From Proteobacteria bacterium SG_bin6 (GTDB taxonomy: Bacteria > Pseudomonadota > Alphaproteobacteria > Sphingomonadales > Sphingomonadaceae), in contig LWDJ01000029.1 of the NCBI GenBank assembly GCA_002083435.1, positions 31,431 to 95,430 of the forward strand: a stretch of 64,000 nt of DNA. The letters are read 5' to 3'. The notes beneath the pieces are model-generated. The model was not told where the DNA came from and did no database searches. It worked only from the letters and a program-made list of their open reading frames with translations. This document shows, piece by piece, positions 43,730 to 52,628 of the stretch. The position numbers were made by a program, and so were the translations under genes. Each line of letters opens with the position of its first letter. The first letter of the stretch is position 1.

Positions 43730-43863
43730 TGCCAGGGGGGGTGGGGTGGGTGGAAGCCGGGCGCCGCGGTGCGCCCTCCAGCATGGCCACCGGCGTTCGC
43801 TGATCTTGCCGCGCGCCAGGGAATCATCCACTGCCCGGCCCCTACCTGCCAGGGAGGGGGCAT
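43730..43863. repeat. GC-rich imperfect repeat between rnr and the small membrane gene
   Basis: The gap contains two related blocks with ACGCCCTGCCAGGGGGG near 43727-43741 and TACCTGCCAGGGAGGGGG near 43843-43860. They look like degenerate copies of a dispersed element. No coding sequence is seen in the gap. Confidence 0.4.
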
Positions 43864-43931
43864 AGGAAAGCGTTGAGCCTCGACGCGGGGCGGCGCATAG
43901 GTCGTTCCACGAACAGCGAAAGGACGCAATC

Positions 43932-44228
43932 ATGGCAGGACCAGCAGCGCTCGTCGCCCGCGCGCGACGCCACGTCATCTCCTATTTCATGACGCAGAAC
44001 GCGGTGACGCCGGACAAGGCGATCGCGTTCGTCTCTAACCGGCGGCTGGAAAACCAGATGTTCGATCGCTTCGTCGCGGCCAAGGTGCTCGTCTGGGCCG
44101 AGGGCGGGCGCTATTATCTCGATGTGCCCGCATGGGATGAGTATTCGCGCAACCGCCGGCGCCGGGTCGGCCTGTTCATGGGCGCGCTCGCGGCCGCCGG
44201 GGCGGCGGCGGTGGCGCTCATGGCGTGA
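43932..44228 (+). CDS. Small membrane-anchored protein of unknown function
   Basis: A 98-residue protein with a helical N-terminal part (AGPAALVARARRHVISYFMT, QNAVTPDKAIAFVSNRR) and a final hydrophobic segment (VGLFMGALAAAGAAAVALMA) likely to span the membrane. YYLDVPAWDEYSRNRRRR just before the segment gives positive-inside charge, so most of the chain is cytoplasmic. Sphingomonads seem to carry similar small proteins but I know no function. AAGGA stands at normal distance before the ATG. The gap upstream holds GC-rich repeat-like sequence. Confidence 0.7.
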   Translation: MAGPAALVARARRHVISYFMTQNAVTPDKAIAFVSNRRLENQMFDRFVAAKVLVWAEGGRYYLDVPAWDEYSRNRRRRVGLFMGALAAAGAAAVALMA

Positions 44229-44542
44229 TTCCCCGAAACGACGTCGCCCCGACCTTGAGCCGGGGCTAGAGCGTGATCACTAGATGGAGCATATGAAAGC
44301 CCCTCCCCTTAAGGGGAGGGGTTGGGGTGGGGGCGGTCAATGAGTGCTGCGCGCCGCATATCGCCTCCACCTCCCAGCCTCCTCCCCTAAAGCGGAGGAG
44401 GAGCGCGCTGCCATGATTTCGCTTCTGGTCGCCTCGCGACAGGAGAAGAAGAAGTCCGGCCCCGGCTCAAGGCCGGGGCTATGCACCATGTGCTTGATCG
44501 GGGTTCGCCCGTTTCAGCCCGAGACCTTCGCTCTCTCGCCCC
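44229..44542. repeat. Repeat-filled intergenic region
   Basis: This 314-base gap is a mosaic of palindromes: GCCCCG...CGGGGC near 44254-44275, a perfect 22-base CCCCTCCCCTT/AAGGGGAGGGG palindrome at 44300-44321, a CCTCCTCC/GGAGGAGG hairpin at 44378-44401, and GCCCCGGC-TCAAG-GCCGGGGC at 44459-44479. Two families seen elsewhere in the window therefore co-occur here. I see no gene in it; any of the hairpins could end transcription of the converging neighbours. Confidence 0.75.
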
Positions 44543-45715
44543 TTACCCCGCGTTGAACGTCAGCCCCGCGCGCTCCACCAGCCGCTGGCGCAACGGCGCG
44601 CCCATGATCGCGCCCGGGGTCCACACCCCGCCCGCCGCCTCGGGCACGTCCTCGATCAGGCAGAGCGCCGCCTCGGCGATCATCTTGCTGGTCGAGCCAT
44701 AGCCGGGGTCCTTGTCCCCCGTCACCACCGCGTCGAGCCGCACGCCGCCGCCCATATCGCCCACGAACAGCAGGTCGTAATGGCCGCTGTCACGCTCTTC
44801 CTTGCTCGGGCCTTCGCCGGGCTTGGGGCCTTTGTCGCTGGCGAGCGGGTTCATCTTGGCGATCGCCTCGGCGGCGGCCTTGCCCATCTCGCCCAGTCCC
44901 GCGACCATCATCTCGTCATAAACGAAATCGGCGCCGTAAGCCTTGCCGAGCAGGAAGTTGGTGCGGTGGACGTTCTTGGTGTTGATCGGCGCCATGATGA
45001 AGGGGGCGACCCAGGCCTCGATCGTGCGATCATATTCGGGGATCATCCCCATCGGCTGGCCCGGCCCCTGGAAGCCGGGGGTGAGCGCGAACGGGTTGGT
45101 AAGGAGCGCGATCAGCGAGGGGTTGCGCGCCGCGGCGGCGAGGGTCGCCTTCAGGCTCGCGGCGGTGCCGCCCGAGAAGCCGCCCTTCATCGCGCGGACG
45201 CGGCCCTTCACCCGCGGGCAGGGGCGGCCATAGCGCTCGCGCGCTGCCTCCTGCAGGGTGAACACGCCGAGATCGAACGGGATCGAATCGAACCCGCACG
45301 AAAACACGATCCGCGCCCCGGTTTCCCGGGCGCGCGCGTCATGCGCGTCGATCATCTCGCGCATCCAGCCGGGCTCGCCGCACAGATCGACATAAGCGGT
45401 GCCCGCCGCGACGCACGCCGCGACCAGGTCGCTGCCATAAAGCTGATAGGGGCCGACCGTGGTGAGGATCACGGTCGCGCGCTCGGCCATGGCTTTAAGG
45501 CTCGCCGGATCGCTCGCATCGGCGATGACGAACGGGGTGTCGGCGGGCGCGCCGATCAGATCGCGCACCTCGGCGAGCTTCGCCTCGGAACGCCCCGCCA
45601 TCGCCCAGCGCGGGCGATCCTTGCCCGCATAAGCCTGCGCCAGATATTCGGCGACCAGCCGGCCGGTGAAGCCGGTCGCGCCGTAAACGATCAGATCGAA
45701 ATCGCGGTTTGCCAT
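44543..45715 (-). CDS. Saccharopine dehydrogenase-like NAD(P)-binding protein
   Basis: A 390-residue protein. The N-terminal Rossmann fold reads LIVYGATGFTGRLVAEYLA, then WAMAGRSEAKL, TTVGPYQLYG and AYVDLCGEPGWM, the signature of the saccharopine dehydrogenase/trans-acting enoyl reductase group; SCGFDSIPFDLGV follows. Members act as lipid-related reductases in mycobacteria and are uncharacterised in proteobacteria. It is 14 bases downstream of the ABC exporter gene on the same strand and probably co-transcribed, which hints at a lipid or envelope role. Substrate unknown. Confidence 0.85.
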   Translation of the reverse strand: MANRDFDLIVYGATGFTGRLVAEYLAQAYAGKDRPRWAMAGRSEAKLAEVRDLIGAPADTPFVIADASDPASLKAMAERATVILTTVGPYQLYGSDLVAACVAAGTAYVDLCGEPGWMREMIDAHDARARETGARIVFSCGFDSIPFDLGVFTLQEAARERYGRPCPRVKGRVRAMKGGFSGGTAASLKATLAAAARNPSLIALLTNPFALTPGFQGPGQPMGMIPEYDRTIEAWVAPFIMAPINTKNVHRTNFLLGKAYGADFVYDEMMVAGLGEMGKAAAEAIAKMNPLASDKGPKPGEGPSKEERDSGHYDLLFVGDMGGGVRLDAVVTGDKDPGYGSTSKMIAEAALCLIEDVPEAAGGVWTPGAIMGAPLRQRLVERAGLTFNAG

Positions 45716-45729
45716 GATCTTCCTACCCC

Positions 45730-47526
45730 TTAAGCCGCCTCGCTAAACTGCAAACTCGCCAGGCGCGCATAGAGCCCGCCGCGGCCGATCAGGCTCTGAT
45801 GCGTGCCTTCCTCGACGATCTGCCCTTCGTCCATCACGATGATCCGGTCGGCGGCACGCACCGTCGCCAGGCGGTGGGCGATCACGATCGTGGTGCGCTC
45901 GGCCATCAGCCGTTCGAGCGCTTCCTGCACCAGCCGCTCGCTTTCGGCGTCGAGCGCGCTGGTCGCCTCGTCGAGCAGCAGGATCGGCGCGTCGCGCAGC
46001 AGCGCGCGGGCGATCGCGACGCGTTGGCGCTGCCCGCCCGAAAGCCGCGCACCGCCCTCGCCCAGGAAGGCGTCGAGCCCCTCGGGCAGCTTGCGCAGAA
46101 ATTCGGCGGCGTTGGCGGCTTCCGCCGCCGCCCAGAGCGCCGCATCATCGGCGTCCCACCGGCCATAGCGCAGATTGTCGCGCGCGGAGGCCGCGAAAAT
46201 CACCGTTTCTTGGGGAACCATAGCTATCCGTGCGCGAATATCGGCCGGGTCAGCCTCGGGCAGGGCGACGCCGTCGATCCGCACCGCGCCCGCGAGTGGA
46301 TCGTAGAAGCGCTGGAGCAGCTGGAACAAGGTCGATTTGCCCGCGCCCGAAGGGCCGACCACCGCCACCGTCTCCCCCGGCGACACGGTGAGCGAGAAAT
46401 CGTTGAGCGCGGCGAGTTCGGGCCGCGTCGGATAGCGGAAGGTCACACGCTCGAACGCGATCGCGCCGCGCGGCGGGGTGGGAAGCGCGACCGGGTGGGG
46501 CGGGGCGGCGATCTCAGGCTCGGCGGCGAGCAATTCGCTCAGCCGCTCGGCCGCGCCCGCGCAGCGTAGCAGATCGCCATAAACTTCGGTCAGCGCGCCG
46601 AACGCGCCGGCGACGATCCCACCCGTCACAACGAACGCGGCGATCGCGCCGCCCGTCAGCCGGCCCGCCGCGACGTCGATCGCGCCTTCCCACATCACCA
46701 TCGTGATCGAGCCGAAGATCGCGCCGATGAACAGCGCGGTCACGGTCGCGCGCCACAGGATGCGGCGCTTGGCGGTTTCGAAGGTGGCGTCGACCGCCGC
46801 CGCGAAGCGCTCGCCCTCGCGCCGTTCCTGGCCGAACGCCTGGACGATCTTCATCGCGGCGAGCGTTTCGGTGGCGAGCGTGCCGACATCGGCGATCCGG
46901 TCCTGCGAGCTGCGCGACATCGTCCGTACCCGCCGCCCCAGGATCATGATCGGCAGGATCACCACCGGAATCCCGATCACCAGCAGCGCGGCGAGCTTGG
47001 GCGAGATCGCGAACAGATAGATCATGCCCGCGATGCCGGTGAGCGCGTTGCGCAGCGCGACCGAAACCGTGGTGCCGACGACGATTTCCACCTGCGCGGT
47101 GTCGCTCGTCAGCCGCGAGGCGATCTCGCTCGGACGGTTCTCCTCGAAGAAGCGCGGCGCCATCCGCATCAGGTGATGCTGTACCTCGGTACGGATATCG
47201 GCAACCACCCGCTCGCCGAGCCACGACACGAAGTAGAAGCGCATCGCGGTGCCGAGCGCGAGCACGACGACGATCATCAGCAGATAATGGAACGCGGCGG
47301 CGACCGCGTCCGGCGCGCCGACGCCGCCAAAGCCCCGGTCGATCACCCGGCTGAAGCCATAGGGGATCGCGACCGTCGCCGCCGAGGTGATGGTGAGCGC
47401 GATCATCGCCAGCGCGAGCTGCACCGGATAGCGGCGCACCCGCGACCAGACGAGGTTCAGGCTCGAAAGCTTGCGCTTCGCGCGGGGCGTGGCAATATCG
47501 GCGGCGGGGGAAATGGGATCGGCCAT
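45730..47526 (-). CDS. ABC exporter with fused membrane and ATPase domains (MsbA-like)
   Basis: A 598-residue half-transporter. Six membrane helices span about residues 30-330 with the coupling region RFFEENRPSEIASRLTSDTA; the nucleotide-binding domain has Walker A GPSGAGKST, signature LSGGQRQR, Walker B ILLLDEATSALD and the IVIAHRLATVRAADRI switch. Homodimers of this type export lipids or hydrophobic drugs; in a sphingomonad a glycolipid substrate is conceivable but unproven. The gene starts 196 bases from the divergent phaZ and leads the saccharopine-dehydrogenase-like gene. Confidence 0.9.
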   Translation of the reverse strand: MADPISPAADIATPRAKRKLSSLNLVWSRVRRYPVQLALAMIALTITSAATVAIPYGFSRVIDRGFGGVGAPDAVAAAFHYLLMIVVVLALGTAMRFYFVSWLGERVVADIRTEVQHHLMRMAPRFFEENRPSEIASRLTSDTAQVEIVVGTTVSVALRNALTGIAGMIYLFAISPKLAALLVIGIPVVILPIMILGRRVRTMSRSSQDRIADVGTLATETLAAMKIVQAFGQERREGERFAAAVDATFETAKRRILWRATVTALFIGAIFGSITMVMWEGAIDVAAGRLTGGAIAAFVVTGGIVAGAFGALTEVYGDLLRCAGAAERLSELLAAEPEIAAPPHPVALPTPPRGAIAFERVTFRYPTRPELAALNDFSLTVSPGETVAVVGPSGAGKSTLFQLLQRFYDPLAGAVRIDGVALPEADPADIRARIAMVPQETVIFAASARDNLRYGRWDADDAALWAAAEAANAAEFLRKLPEGLDAFLGEGGARLSGGQRQRVAIARALLRDAPILLLDEATSALDAESERLVQEALERLMAERTTIVIAHRLATVRAADRIIVMDEGQIVEEGTHQSLIGRGGLYARLASLQFSEAA

Positions 47527-47616
47527 GACACAAAGGCCTAGCAGGCGCGTTATGGAGGCTCAACGCTGTTGAGCAGCCGGGATTGTGCCGCCTATCGCCA
47601 TGGCAGGCATGCGTGG

Positions 47617-47641
47617 ACCGCACGGTTGCATTCCGTGCGGT
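47617..47641. promoter_or_regulatory. Palindrome between the divergent ABC exporter and phaZ genes
   Basis: A perfect nine-base inverted repeat, ACCGCACGG (47617-47625) and CCGTGCGGT (47633-47641), with a seven-base spacer TTGCATT. It is centred between two divergent genes, where a terminator would serve no purpose, and has the size of a dimeric regulator site. No binding protein can be named. Confidence 0.45.
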
Positions 47642-47722
47642 TAATGCGCATTGTCGCCACGGCGTATCCTGTTATGCCCTGGTTAAGGCGGCGGTAAACG
47701 CTGTCATGCTATAGGAACGCCG

Positions 47723-48943
47723 ATGCTGTACGACGCCTATGAATTCCAGCGCTCGATGCTCGCGGGTGCGAGTGCTATCGCCAATATGGGCGCTGGGTTC
47801 TTGCAAAATCCTGCGAATCCTTTTGCTTACTTCGGCGGCGGTCCGGTTTTCGCCTCGGCGCTCGAAGTGTTCGCCCATGCCGCCGCCCCGCGCGGCAAGC
47901 CCGAATTCGGGCTCACCGAAACCATCGTCGATGGGCGCCCTGTCGGCGTGCTTGAAGAAATTGTCGCGCGTCGTCCGTTCGGCCAGCTGAAGCATTTCGT
48001 GCGCGAAGGCGTCGAGCGTGGACCGAAGCTGCTGATCGTCGCGCCGATGTCGGGCCATTATGCGACGTTGCTGCGTGGCACGGTCGAGCGGCTGCTGCCC
48101 TCGACCGATGTCTACATCACCGATTGGCGCGACGCGAAGCTGGTACCGATGAGCGATGGCGGCTTCGATTTCGACGATTATGTCGATTACGTGATCGCCT
48201 TTCTGGAAGCGATCGGGCCGGGCGCGCATATGCTCGCGGTCTGTCAGCCCTCGGTGCCCTGTTACGCCGCCGCCTGCGTGATGAGCGCGGCCAAGCATCC
48301 CTGCCGGCCCAGGACGCTGACGATGATGGGCGGCCCGGTCGACACGCGCGAGGCGCCGACCGCCGTCAACACGCTGGCGACGCAACGCCCGCACGCCTGG
48401 TTCGAGCAGAATGTGATCGCGACCGTGCCGCTCACCTATCCGGGCGCGGGGCGCAAGGTCTATCCCGGCTTCCTGCAACTTGCCGGGTTCATGACGATGA
48501 ACTTGGGCAATCACATGATGTCACACTGGGAGATGTTCAAACATCTGGTCGAAGGTGACGGCGAAAGCGCCGAGGCGACCAAGGATTTTTACGACGAATA
48601 TCGCGCGGTGTGCGACATGACCGCAGAATTCTATTTGCAGACCGTCGATCTCGTCTTCCAGCGCCACGCGCTGCCCAAGGGCGAGATGCTGCACCGGGGG
48701 CTGCCGGTCGATCCCAAGGCGATCACCGATGTCGCACTGCTGGCGATCGAGGGCGAGCGTGACGATATTTCAGGGCTCGGCCAGACCAAGGCGGCGCTGA
48801 CGCTCGCCGCCAACCTGCCCGCCGACAAGAAGCACTATCTGATGGCCGAGGGCGCTGGCCATTACGGCATCTTTAACGGCAGCAAATGGCGCACGCGGAT
48901 CGCGCCCGTGGTCGAGCAATGGATCGCCGCGCATAACGGGTAA
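47723..48943 (+). CDS. phaZ: Intracellular polyhydroxyalkanoate depolymerase
   Basis: A 406-residue alpha/beta hydrolase of the intracellular PHB depolymerase family. The nucleophile segment is AVCQPSVPCYAA with C174, the cysteine that replaces serine in PhaZ of Cupriavidus necator; H380 in EGAGHYGIFNG is the catalytic histidine. SGHYATLLRGTVE, VYITDWRDA and FYLQTVDLVFQ are further family hallmarks. It mobilises stored poly-3-hydroxybutyrate granules. No phaC or phasin gene is nearby. GGAAC lies at fair spacing ahead of the ATG. Confidence 0.93.
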   Translation: MLYDAYEFQRSMLAGASAIANMGAGFLQNPANPFAYFGGGPVFASALEVFAHAAAPRGKPEFGLTETIVDGRPVGVLEEIVARRPFGQLKHFVREGVERGPKLLIVAPMSGHYATLLRGTVERLLPSTDVYITDWRDAKLVPMSDGGFDFDDYVDYVIAFLEAIGPGAHMLAVCQPSVPCYAAACVMSAAKHPCRPRTLTMMGGPVDTREAPTAVNTLATQRPHAWFEQNVIATVPLTYPGAGRKVYPGFLQLAGFMTMNLGNHMMSHWEMFKHLVEGDGESAEATKDFYDEYRAVCDMTAEFYLQTVDLVFQRHALPKGEMLHRGLPVDPKAITDVALLAIEGERDDISGLGQTKAALTLAANLPADKKHYLMAEGAGHYGIFNGSKWRTRIAPVVEQWIAAHNG

Positions 48944-48959
48944 GGGGCTCAGCGGCTAT

Positions 48960-49277
48960 TCAGCGGCCCTTCAGCAGCACCGCCAGCAGATCATAATAGG
49001 CCGCGAGCGGGATCATCCGGTCGAGCTCGCAGCCGATCCGCCCGCCCAGCGCCCAGCGCACCTCGGCGGTGAGCGTGCCGACTACCGGCAGCGTCAGGCT
49101 CAGCCGCTCGCCCGGCGCGAGGTCGCTCTCGCACCGTGCCATCAGCCCCATCGCGGAGAGGTTGACGATCAGCAGCACGATGGTGGCGCCGTCCGCCCGC
49201 GTCGCGCGGGTGCGATGAAAAACCTCGTCGCGCGGCGCGCCGCGCTGATCGTGAAATGCCAAAGCGGTTCCGGCCAT
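48960..49277 (-). CDS. PilZ-domain protein
   Basis: A 105-residue single PilZ domain. The conserved c-di-GMP loop is NLSAMG (N/D-x-S-x-x-G); the preceding arginine-rich segment RDEVFHRTRATR would supply the RxxxR contacts, though the exact spacing is not canonical. EVRWALGGRIGCEL matches the second half of the barrel. It is presumably a cytoplasmic cyclic di-GMP receptor or adaptor. ATG preferred over a TTG two codons upstream. Target process unknown. Confidence 0.82.
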   Translation of the reverse strand: MAGTALAFHDQRGAPRDEVFHRTRATRADGATIVLLIVNLSAMGLMARCESDLAPGERLSLTLPVVGTLTAEVRWALGGRIGCELDRMIPLAAYYDLLAVLLKGR

Positions 49278-49386
49278 GCCCAATTCCCTGCGGCCCGTGA
49301 CAGCGAAAGACTAAGCGGGCGGCCGTGAACCGGCTCGATAGAAACAGCGTAAATAATTGGTTTCCGGTGGTTATACCGGGCCGAAT

Positions 49387-50616
49387 TTATACGGGCGGCA
49401 GCAGCAGGCCGTGATGCTTCTTGCCCGCCGAGATTTTTACCGGGGCCACGCCGATATGGACGATCGCCGCCTCATCGGCCACCTTCTCCCCATCCACGCG
49501 CGCGCCGCCGCCCTTGATCAGCCGCCGTGCCTCGCCCTTCGACGCCGCGAGGCCGAGCGCGACCAGCGCATCGACCAGCGGCATCTGCGGGGCGGGGGCG
49601 GCGACGCGGGGCAGGGCATCGCCCGCCGCGCCCTCCTCGAAAGTGCGGCGCGCGGTTTCCGCCGCCGCGGTCGCGGCCTCGGCGCCCCGGCACAGCGCGG
49701 TCGCTTCGTTCGCCAGCACGATCTTCGCCTCGTTGATCTCGGCGCCCTGCAGCGCTTCGAGCCGGGCGATCTCGTCGAGCGGCAGATCGGTGAACAGCCG
49801 CAGGAAGCGCCCGACATCGCGATCATCGGTGTTCCGCCAGAACTGCCAATAATCATAGGCCGGCAGCGCATCCTCGTTCAGCCACACCGCGCCCGCCGCC
49901 GTCTTGCCCATCTTGGCGCCATCGGCGGTGGTAATGAGCGGGCTGGTGAGCCCGAACAGCTCGGTGCCTTCCATCCGCCGGGCAAGCTCGATCCCGTTGA
50001 CGATATTGCCCCACTGGTCCGACCCGCCGAGCTGCAACCGGCACCCCTGGCGGCGCGCGAGCTCGACGAAATCATAGCCTTGCAGGATCATGTAGTTGAA
50101 TTCGAGGAACGTCAGCGGCTGCTCGCGATCGAGCCGCAGCTTCACCGAATCGAAGCTCAGCATCCGGTTGATCGTGAAGTGCCGCCCCACCTCGCGCAGG
50201 AAGGGGATATAGGCGAGGCCATCGAGCCATTCGGCATTGTTGACCATCACCGCGTCGCTTGGCCCGTCGCCAAAGCTCAGGAAGCGTTCGAACACCCGGC
50301 GGATCGAGGCGATATTGGCGTCGATCGCCGCGTCGTCGAGCAGCTTGCGGCTTTCATCCTTGCCCGAAGGATCGCCCACCTTGGTGGTGCCGCCGCCCAT
50401 CAGCACGATCGGCTTGTGTCCGGTCTGCTGCATCCGGCGCAGCATCATGATCTGGACGAGGCTGCCGACATGGAGCGAGGGGGCGGTCGCATCGAAGCCG
50501 ATATAGCCGGGCACCGCCTGCTTCGCGGCGAGCGCATCGAGCGCGGCGGCGTCGGTCGCCTGGTGGATATAGCCGCGTTCGTCGAGGGTGCGCAGGAGCG
50601 TGGAGGCGTAGGTCAT
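49387..50616 (-). CDS. tyrS: Tyrosyl-tRNA synthetase
   Basis: A 409-residue class I synthetase. GYIGFDATAPSLHVGSLVQI carries the HIGH variant (HVGS), QLGGSDQWGNIVNGIEL binds tyrosine, and the KMSKS variant is KMGKT in ADGAKMGKTAAGAVW. A C-terminal S4 domain (about 345-409: EARRLIKGGGARVDGEKV) binds the tRNA variable arm. It charges tRNA-Tyr, whose gene lies elsewhere in this window. The gene appears monocistronic and is followed on the plus strand side by a repeat-rich gap toward nlpD. Confidence 0.95.
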   Translation of the reverse strand: MTYASTLLRTLDERGYIHQATDAAALDALAAKQAVPGYIGFDATAPSLHVGSLVQIMMLRRMQQTGHKPIVLMGGGTTKVGDPSGKDESRKLLDDAAIDANIASIRRVFERFLSFGDGPSDAVMVNNAEWLDGLAYIPFLREVGRHFTINRMLSFDSVKLRLDREQPLTFLEFNYMILQGYDFVELARRQGCRLQLGGSDQWGNIVNGIELARRMEGTELFGLTSPLITTADGAKMGKTAAGAVWLNEDALPAYDYWQFWRNTDDRDVGRFLRLFTDLPLDEIARLEALQGAEINEAKIVLANEATALCRGAEAATAAAETARRTFEEGAAGDALPRVAAPAPQMPLVDALVALGLAASKGEARRLIKGGGARVDGEKVADEAAIVHIGVAPVKISAGKKHHGLLLPPV

Positions 50617-50669
50617 GCAGGTGCTTTAGAATGGGTGTTGGGGTCGAGGGAAGGGTCCAGCGTTGAAGG

Positions 50670-50771
50670 CCCTCACCCAACCCTCTCCCGCCAGCGGGAG
50701 AGGGCTAATCGGGTCGTTCCAGGCTCAACCGCAAGGCCCTCTCCCGCTGGCGGGAGAGGGTTGGGTGAGGG
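50670..50771. repeat. Composite palindromic repeat with 35-base inverted arms
   Basis: Two perfect 35-base arms (50670-50704 and 50737-50771) are inverted about a 32-base spacer; each arm contains its own hairpin, CCCTCTCCCGC with a short loop and its complement. The unit fills the gap between tyrS and the nlpD-like gene. It has the layout of a bacterial interspersed mosaic element (two REP-like units head to head). Confidence 0.85.
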
Positions 50772-50782
50772 TGGTCTTCGCC

Positions 50783-51847
50783 CTACCGCCCCGGCAATTC
50801 CGCCACCGGATTGACCGGCACACGGCCCTTGCGCAGTTCGAAATGCAGCTCGGGCTGGGCGGCGAAGCCGCTGTCGCCCGAAAGCGCCACCGCCTGGCCG
50901 CGCTTCACCGCCTGGCCGCGCTGGACGAGAATCTCGCCGACATGGCCGTAAATGCTGCTCCAGCCATCGCCGTGGCGGACGATGACGATGCCGCCCAGGC
51001 CCTTCACCCCCGAACCGGTATAGCTCACCACCCCGTCGGCGGTCGCGAGTACCGGGGTGCGCAAGGGCACGGCGATCTTGATGCCGTTCTGCCGCTCGCC
51101 GCTCGCACCGGGGCCGAAGCGGCTGACGATCCGACCCTCGACCGGCCAGCCAAAGCCGCCGACGAAGCGGCTTGGCGCGGCGACGCTCGCCTCGGGCGGC
51201 AGCACGCGCCGCGCGGTGGGGGCGGGGGCGACCGGGTTGGCGTTCGCCGCGAGCGCGGGTTCGCCGCCCGTCACGATATCCTCGATATCGAGCGCGAAGG
51301 CGCGGGCGCGCTCGGCGGGGGACATCGGGCCGCCGCGCGGGATCAGGATGCGCTGCCCGGCGCGCAGCACATAGGGCTCGGCGAGGGCGTTCGCCTCCAC
51401 CACCTGCGCCCAGGGTACCCCGTAAGCGCGGGCGATCGCGATCCCCGTCTCACCCGCGCGCACCAGATGATAGCGCCCCGCCGGGATCACCAGCTTCTGA
51501 TCGAGCCGCAGCACATAAGGCGGGGTGAGGCCGTTCGCGCGCGCGATCGCCTCGCTCCCCGCGCCGGTGAAATTGGCGACGCCGCGCAGCGTGTCGCCGG
51601 GGCGGACATAATAATCCTGGGCGCGGACCTTGCGCGCGTCGGGCGTCACCGGCCGCGCTTCCCACGCCGGGCGCGGTGGCGGGGCGGCGGGGGGCAGGCG
51701 GTCGGGCGGCGGGCGATCGGCGGGGGGCGCTTCCTGCGTCACGATCGGCGGCGGCGGGATTTGCGGCCCCCGGTCGCTCGCCCGTTCGATCGGGGGCGGC
51801 ACACAGGCCCCCAGCATCAACACGATCATCGCCGCTCCCTGTCGCAT
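50783..51847 (-). CDS. nlpD: Lipoprotein with LysM repeats and M23 peptidase domain
   Basis: A 354-residue protein with a lipoprotein signal (AAMIVLMLGAC) and a Pro-rich linker (30-65). Two LysM motifs follow (YYVRPGDTLRGVANF and YHLVRAGETGIAIARAYG), then a C-terminal M23 LytM domain: PVEGRIVSRFGPGASGERQN, GIKIAVPLRTPVLATADGVV, SIYGHVGEI and the final GDSGFAAQPELHFELRKG. The HxGxDxxG zinc site appears altered: NGIKIAVP stands where HxGxD is expected, so the peptidase is probably catalytically dead, as in E. coli NlpD, an activator of AmiC amidase at division. It follows surE by 19 bases in the same operon. Confidence 0.87.
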   Translation of the reverse strand: MRQGAAMIVLMLGACVPPPIERASDRGPQIPPPPIVTQEAPPADRPPPDRLPPAAPPPRPAWEARPVTPDARKVRAQDYYVRPGDTLRGVANFTGAGSEAIARANGLTPPYVLRLDQKLVIPAGRYHLVRAGETGIAIARAYGVPWAQVVEANALAEPYVLRAGQRILIPRGGPMSPAERARAFALDIEDIVTGGEPALAANANPVAPAPTARRVLPPEASVAAPSRFVGGFGWPVEGRIVSRFGPGASGERQNGIKIAVPLRTPVLATADGVVSYTGSGVKGLGGIVIVRHGDGWSSIYGHVGEILVQRGQAVKRGQAVALSGDSGFAAQPELHFELRKGRVPVNPVAELPGR

Positions 51848-51866
51848 CGCTCCCCCCGAAGCCGCT

Positions 51867-52625
51867 TCAATAAATCGCCCGCAGCATATCGAGCGATTCG
51901 CGATGTGTCAGGTCCAGGTGGAGCGGGGTGACGGCGATAAAGCCGTCCTGCACCGCTTCCAGATCGGTATCGTGCGCCGGGGTCGCGATCGAGGGGCCGA
52001 GCGCGAACCAGTGATATTCATAGCCGCGCGGATCGCGGTTGCTGACGATCTTCAGCCGCCCATAATCGCGCAGGCCCTGGCCGGCGACGCGGATGCCCTG
52101 CACCGCATCGGCGGGGCGCGCGGGGAAGTTGATGTTGACCAGCGTGCGCGGCGCGAGCGGGGCATCGAGCAGCGGGCGCAGCACCCGCTCGCCCCAGGCG
52201 CGCGCGGCGGCGAAGGGCACGTCGTCACCCGCGCCCTCGCGCGCGTAAACCTGGCTGAGCGCGATCGCGCGGACGCCCGCGAGGGCGCCCTCCATCGCGG
52301 CGGAGACGGTTCCCGAATAGGTAACGTCCTCGGCCAGATTGGCGCCACGGTTGACGCCGGAGAGGATCAGGTCAGGCCGTTCGGGCATCAGCCGGGCGAG
52401 CGCCATCATCACCGCGTCGGTCGGCGTGCCGGCGACGGCGAAGCGCCGCTCGCCATGCCGCCGCACCCGGATCGGGCGGGTGAGGGTGAGCGAATGGCCC
52501 GCGCCCGATTGCTCCTCGGCGGGCGCCACCACCCAGATATCGTCGGAAAAGCGGGCGGCGATCTCCTCCAGCACTTTGAGGCCGGGGGCGTGATAGCCGT
52601 CGTCATTGGTGAGCAGGATGCGCAT
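51867..52625 (-). CDS. surE: 5'-nucleotidase SurE
   Basis: A 252-residue SurE phosphatase. MRILLTNDDGYHAPGLKVL holds the invariant N-D-D metal site; AEEQSGAGHSLTLTRPIR and the GTPTDAV and LSGVNRGANLAEDVTYSGTV segments complete the signature. It hydrolyses nucleoside monophosphates and is tied to stress survival. In many proteobacteria surE, pcm and nlpD are adjacent; here pcm is missing between surE and the nlpD-like gene. A repeat unit separates it from serS upstream. Confidence 0.95.
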   Translation of the reverse strand: MRILLTNDDGYHAPGLKVLEEIAARFSDDIWVVAPAEEQSGAGHSLTLTRPIRVRRHGERRFAVAGTPTDAVMMALARLMPERPDLILSGVNRGANLAEDVTYSGTVSAAMEGALAGVRAIALSQVYAREGAGDDVPFAAARAWGERVLRPLLDAPLAPRTLVNINFPARPADAVQGIRVAGQGLRDYGRLKIVSNRDPRGYEYHWFALGPSIATPAHDTDLEAVQDGFIAVTPLHLDLTHRESLDMLRAIY

Positions 52626-52628
52626 TAC

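Noticed and set aside
43904..43914. GTTC-CAC-GAAC palindrome read as a LexA box
   Set aside because: Alphaproteobacterial SOS boxes are direct GTTC-N7-GTTC repeats; the adjacent gene has no SOS link.
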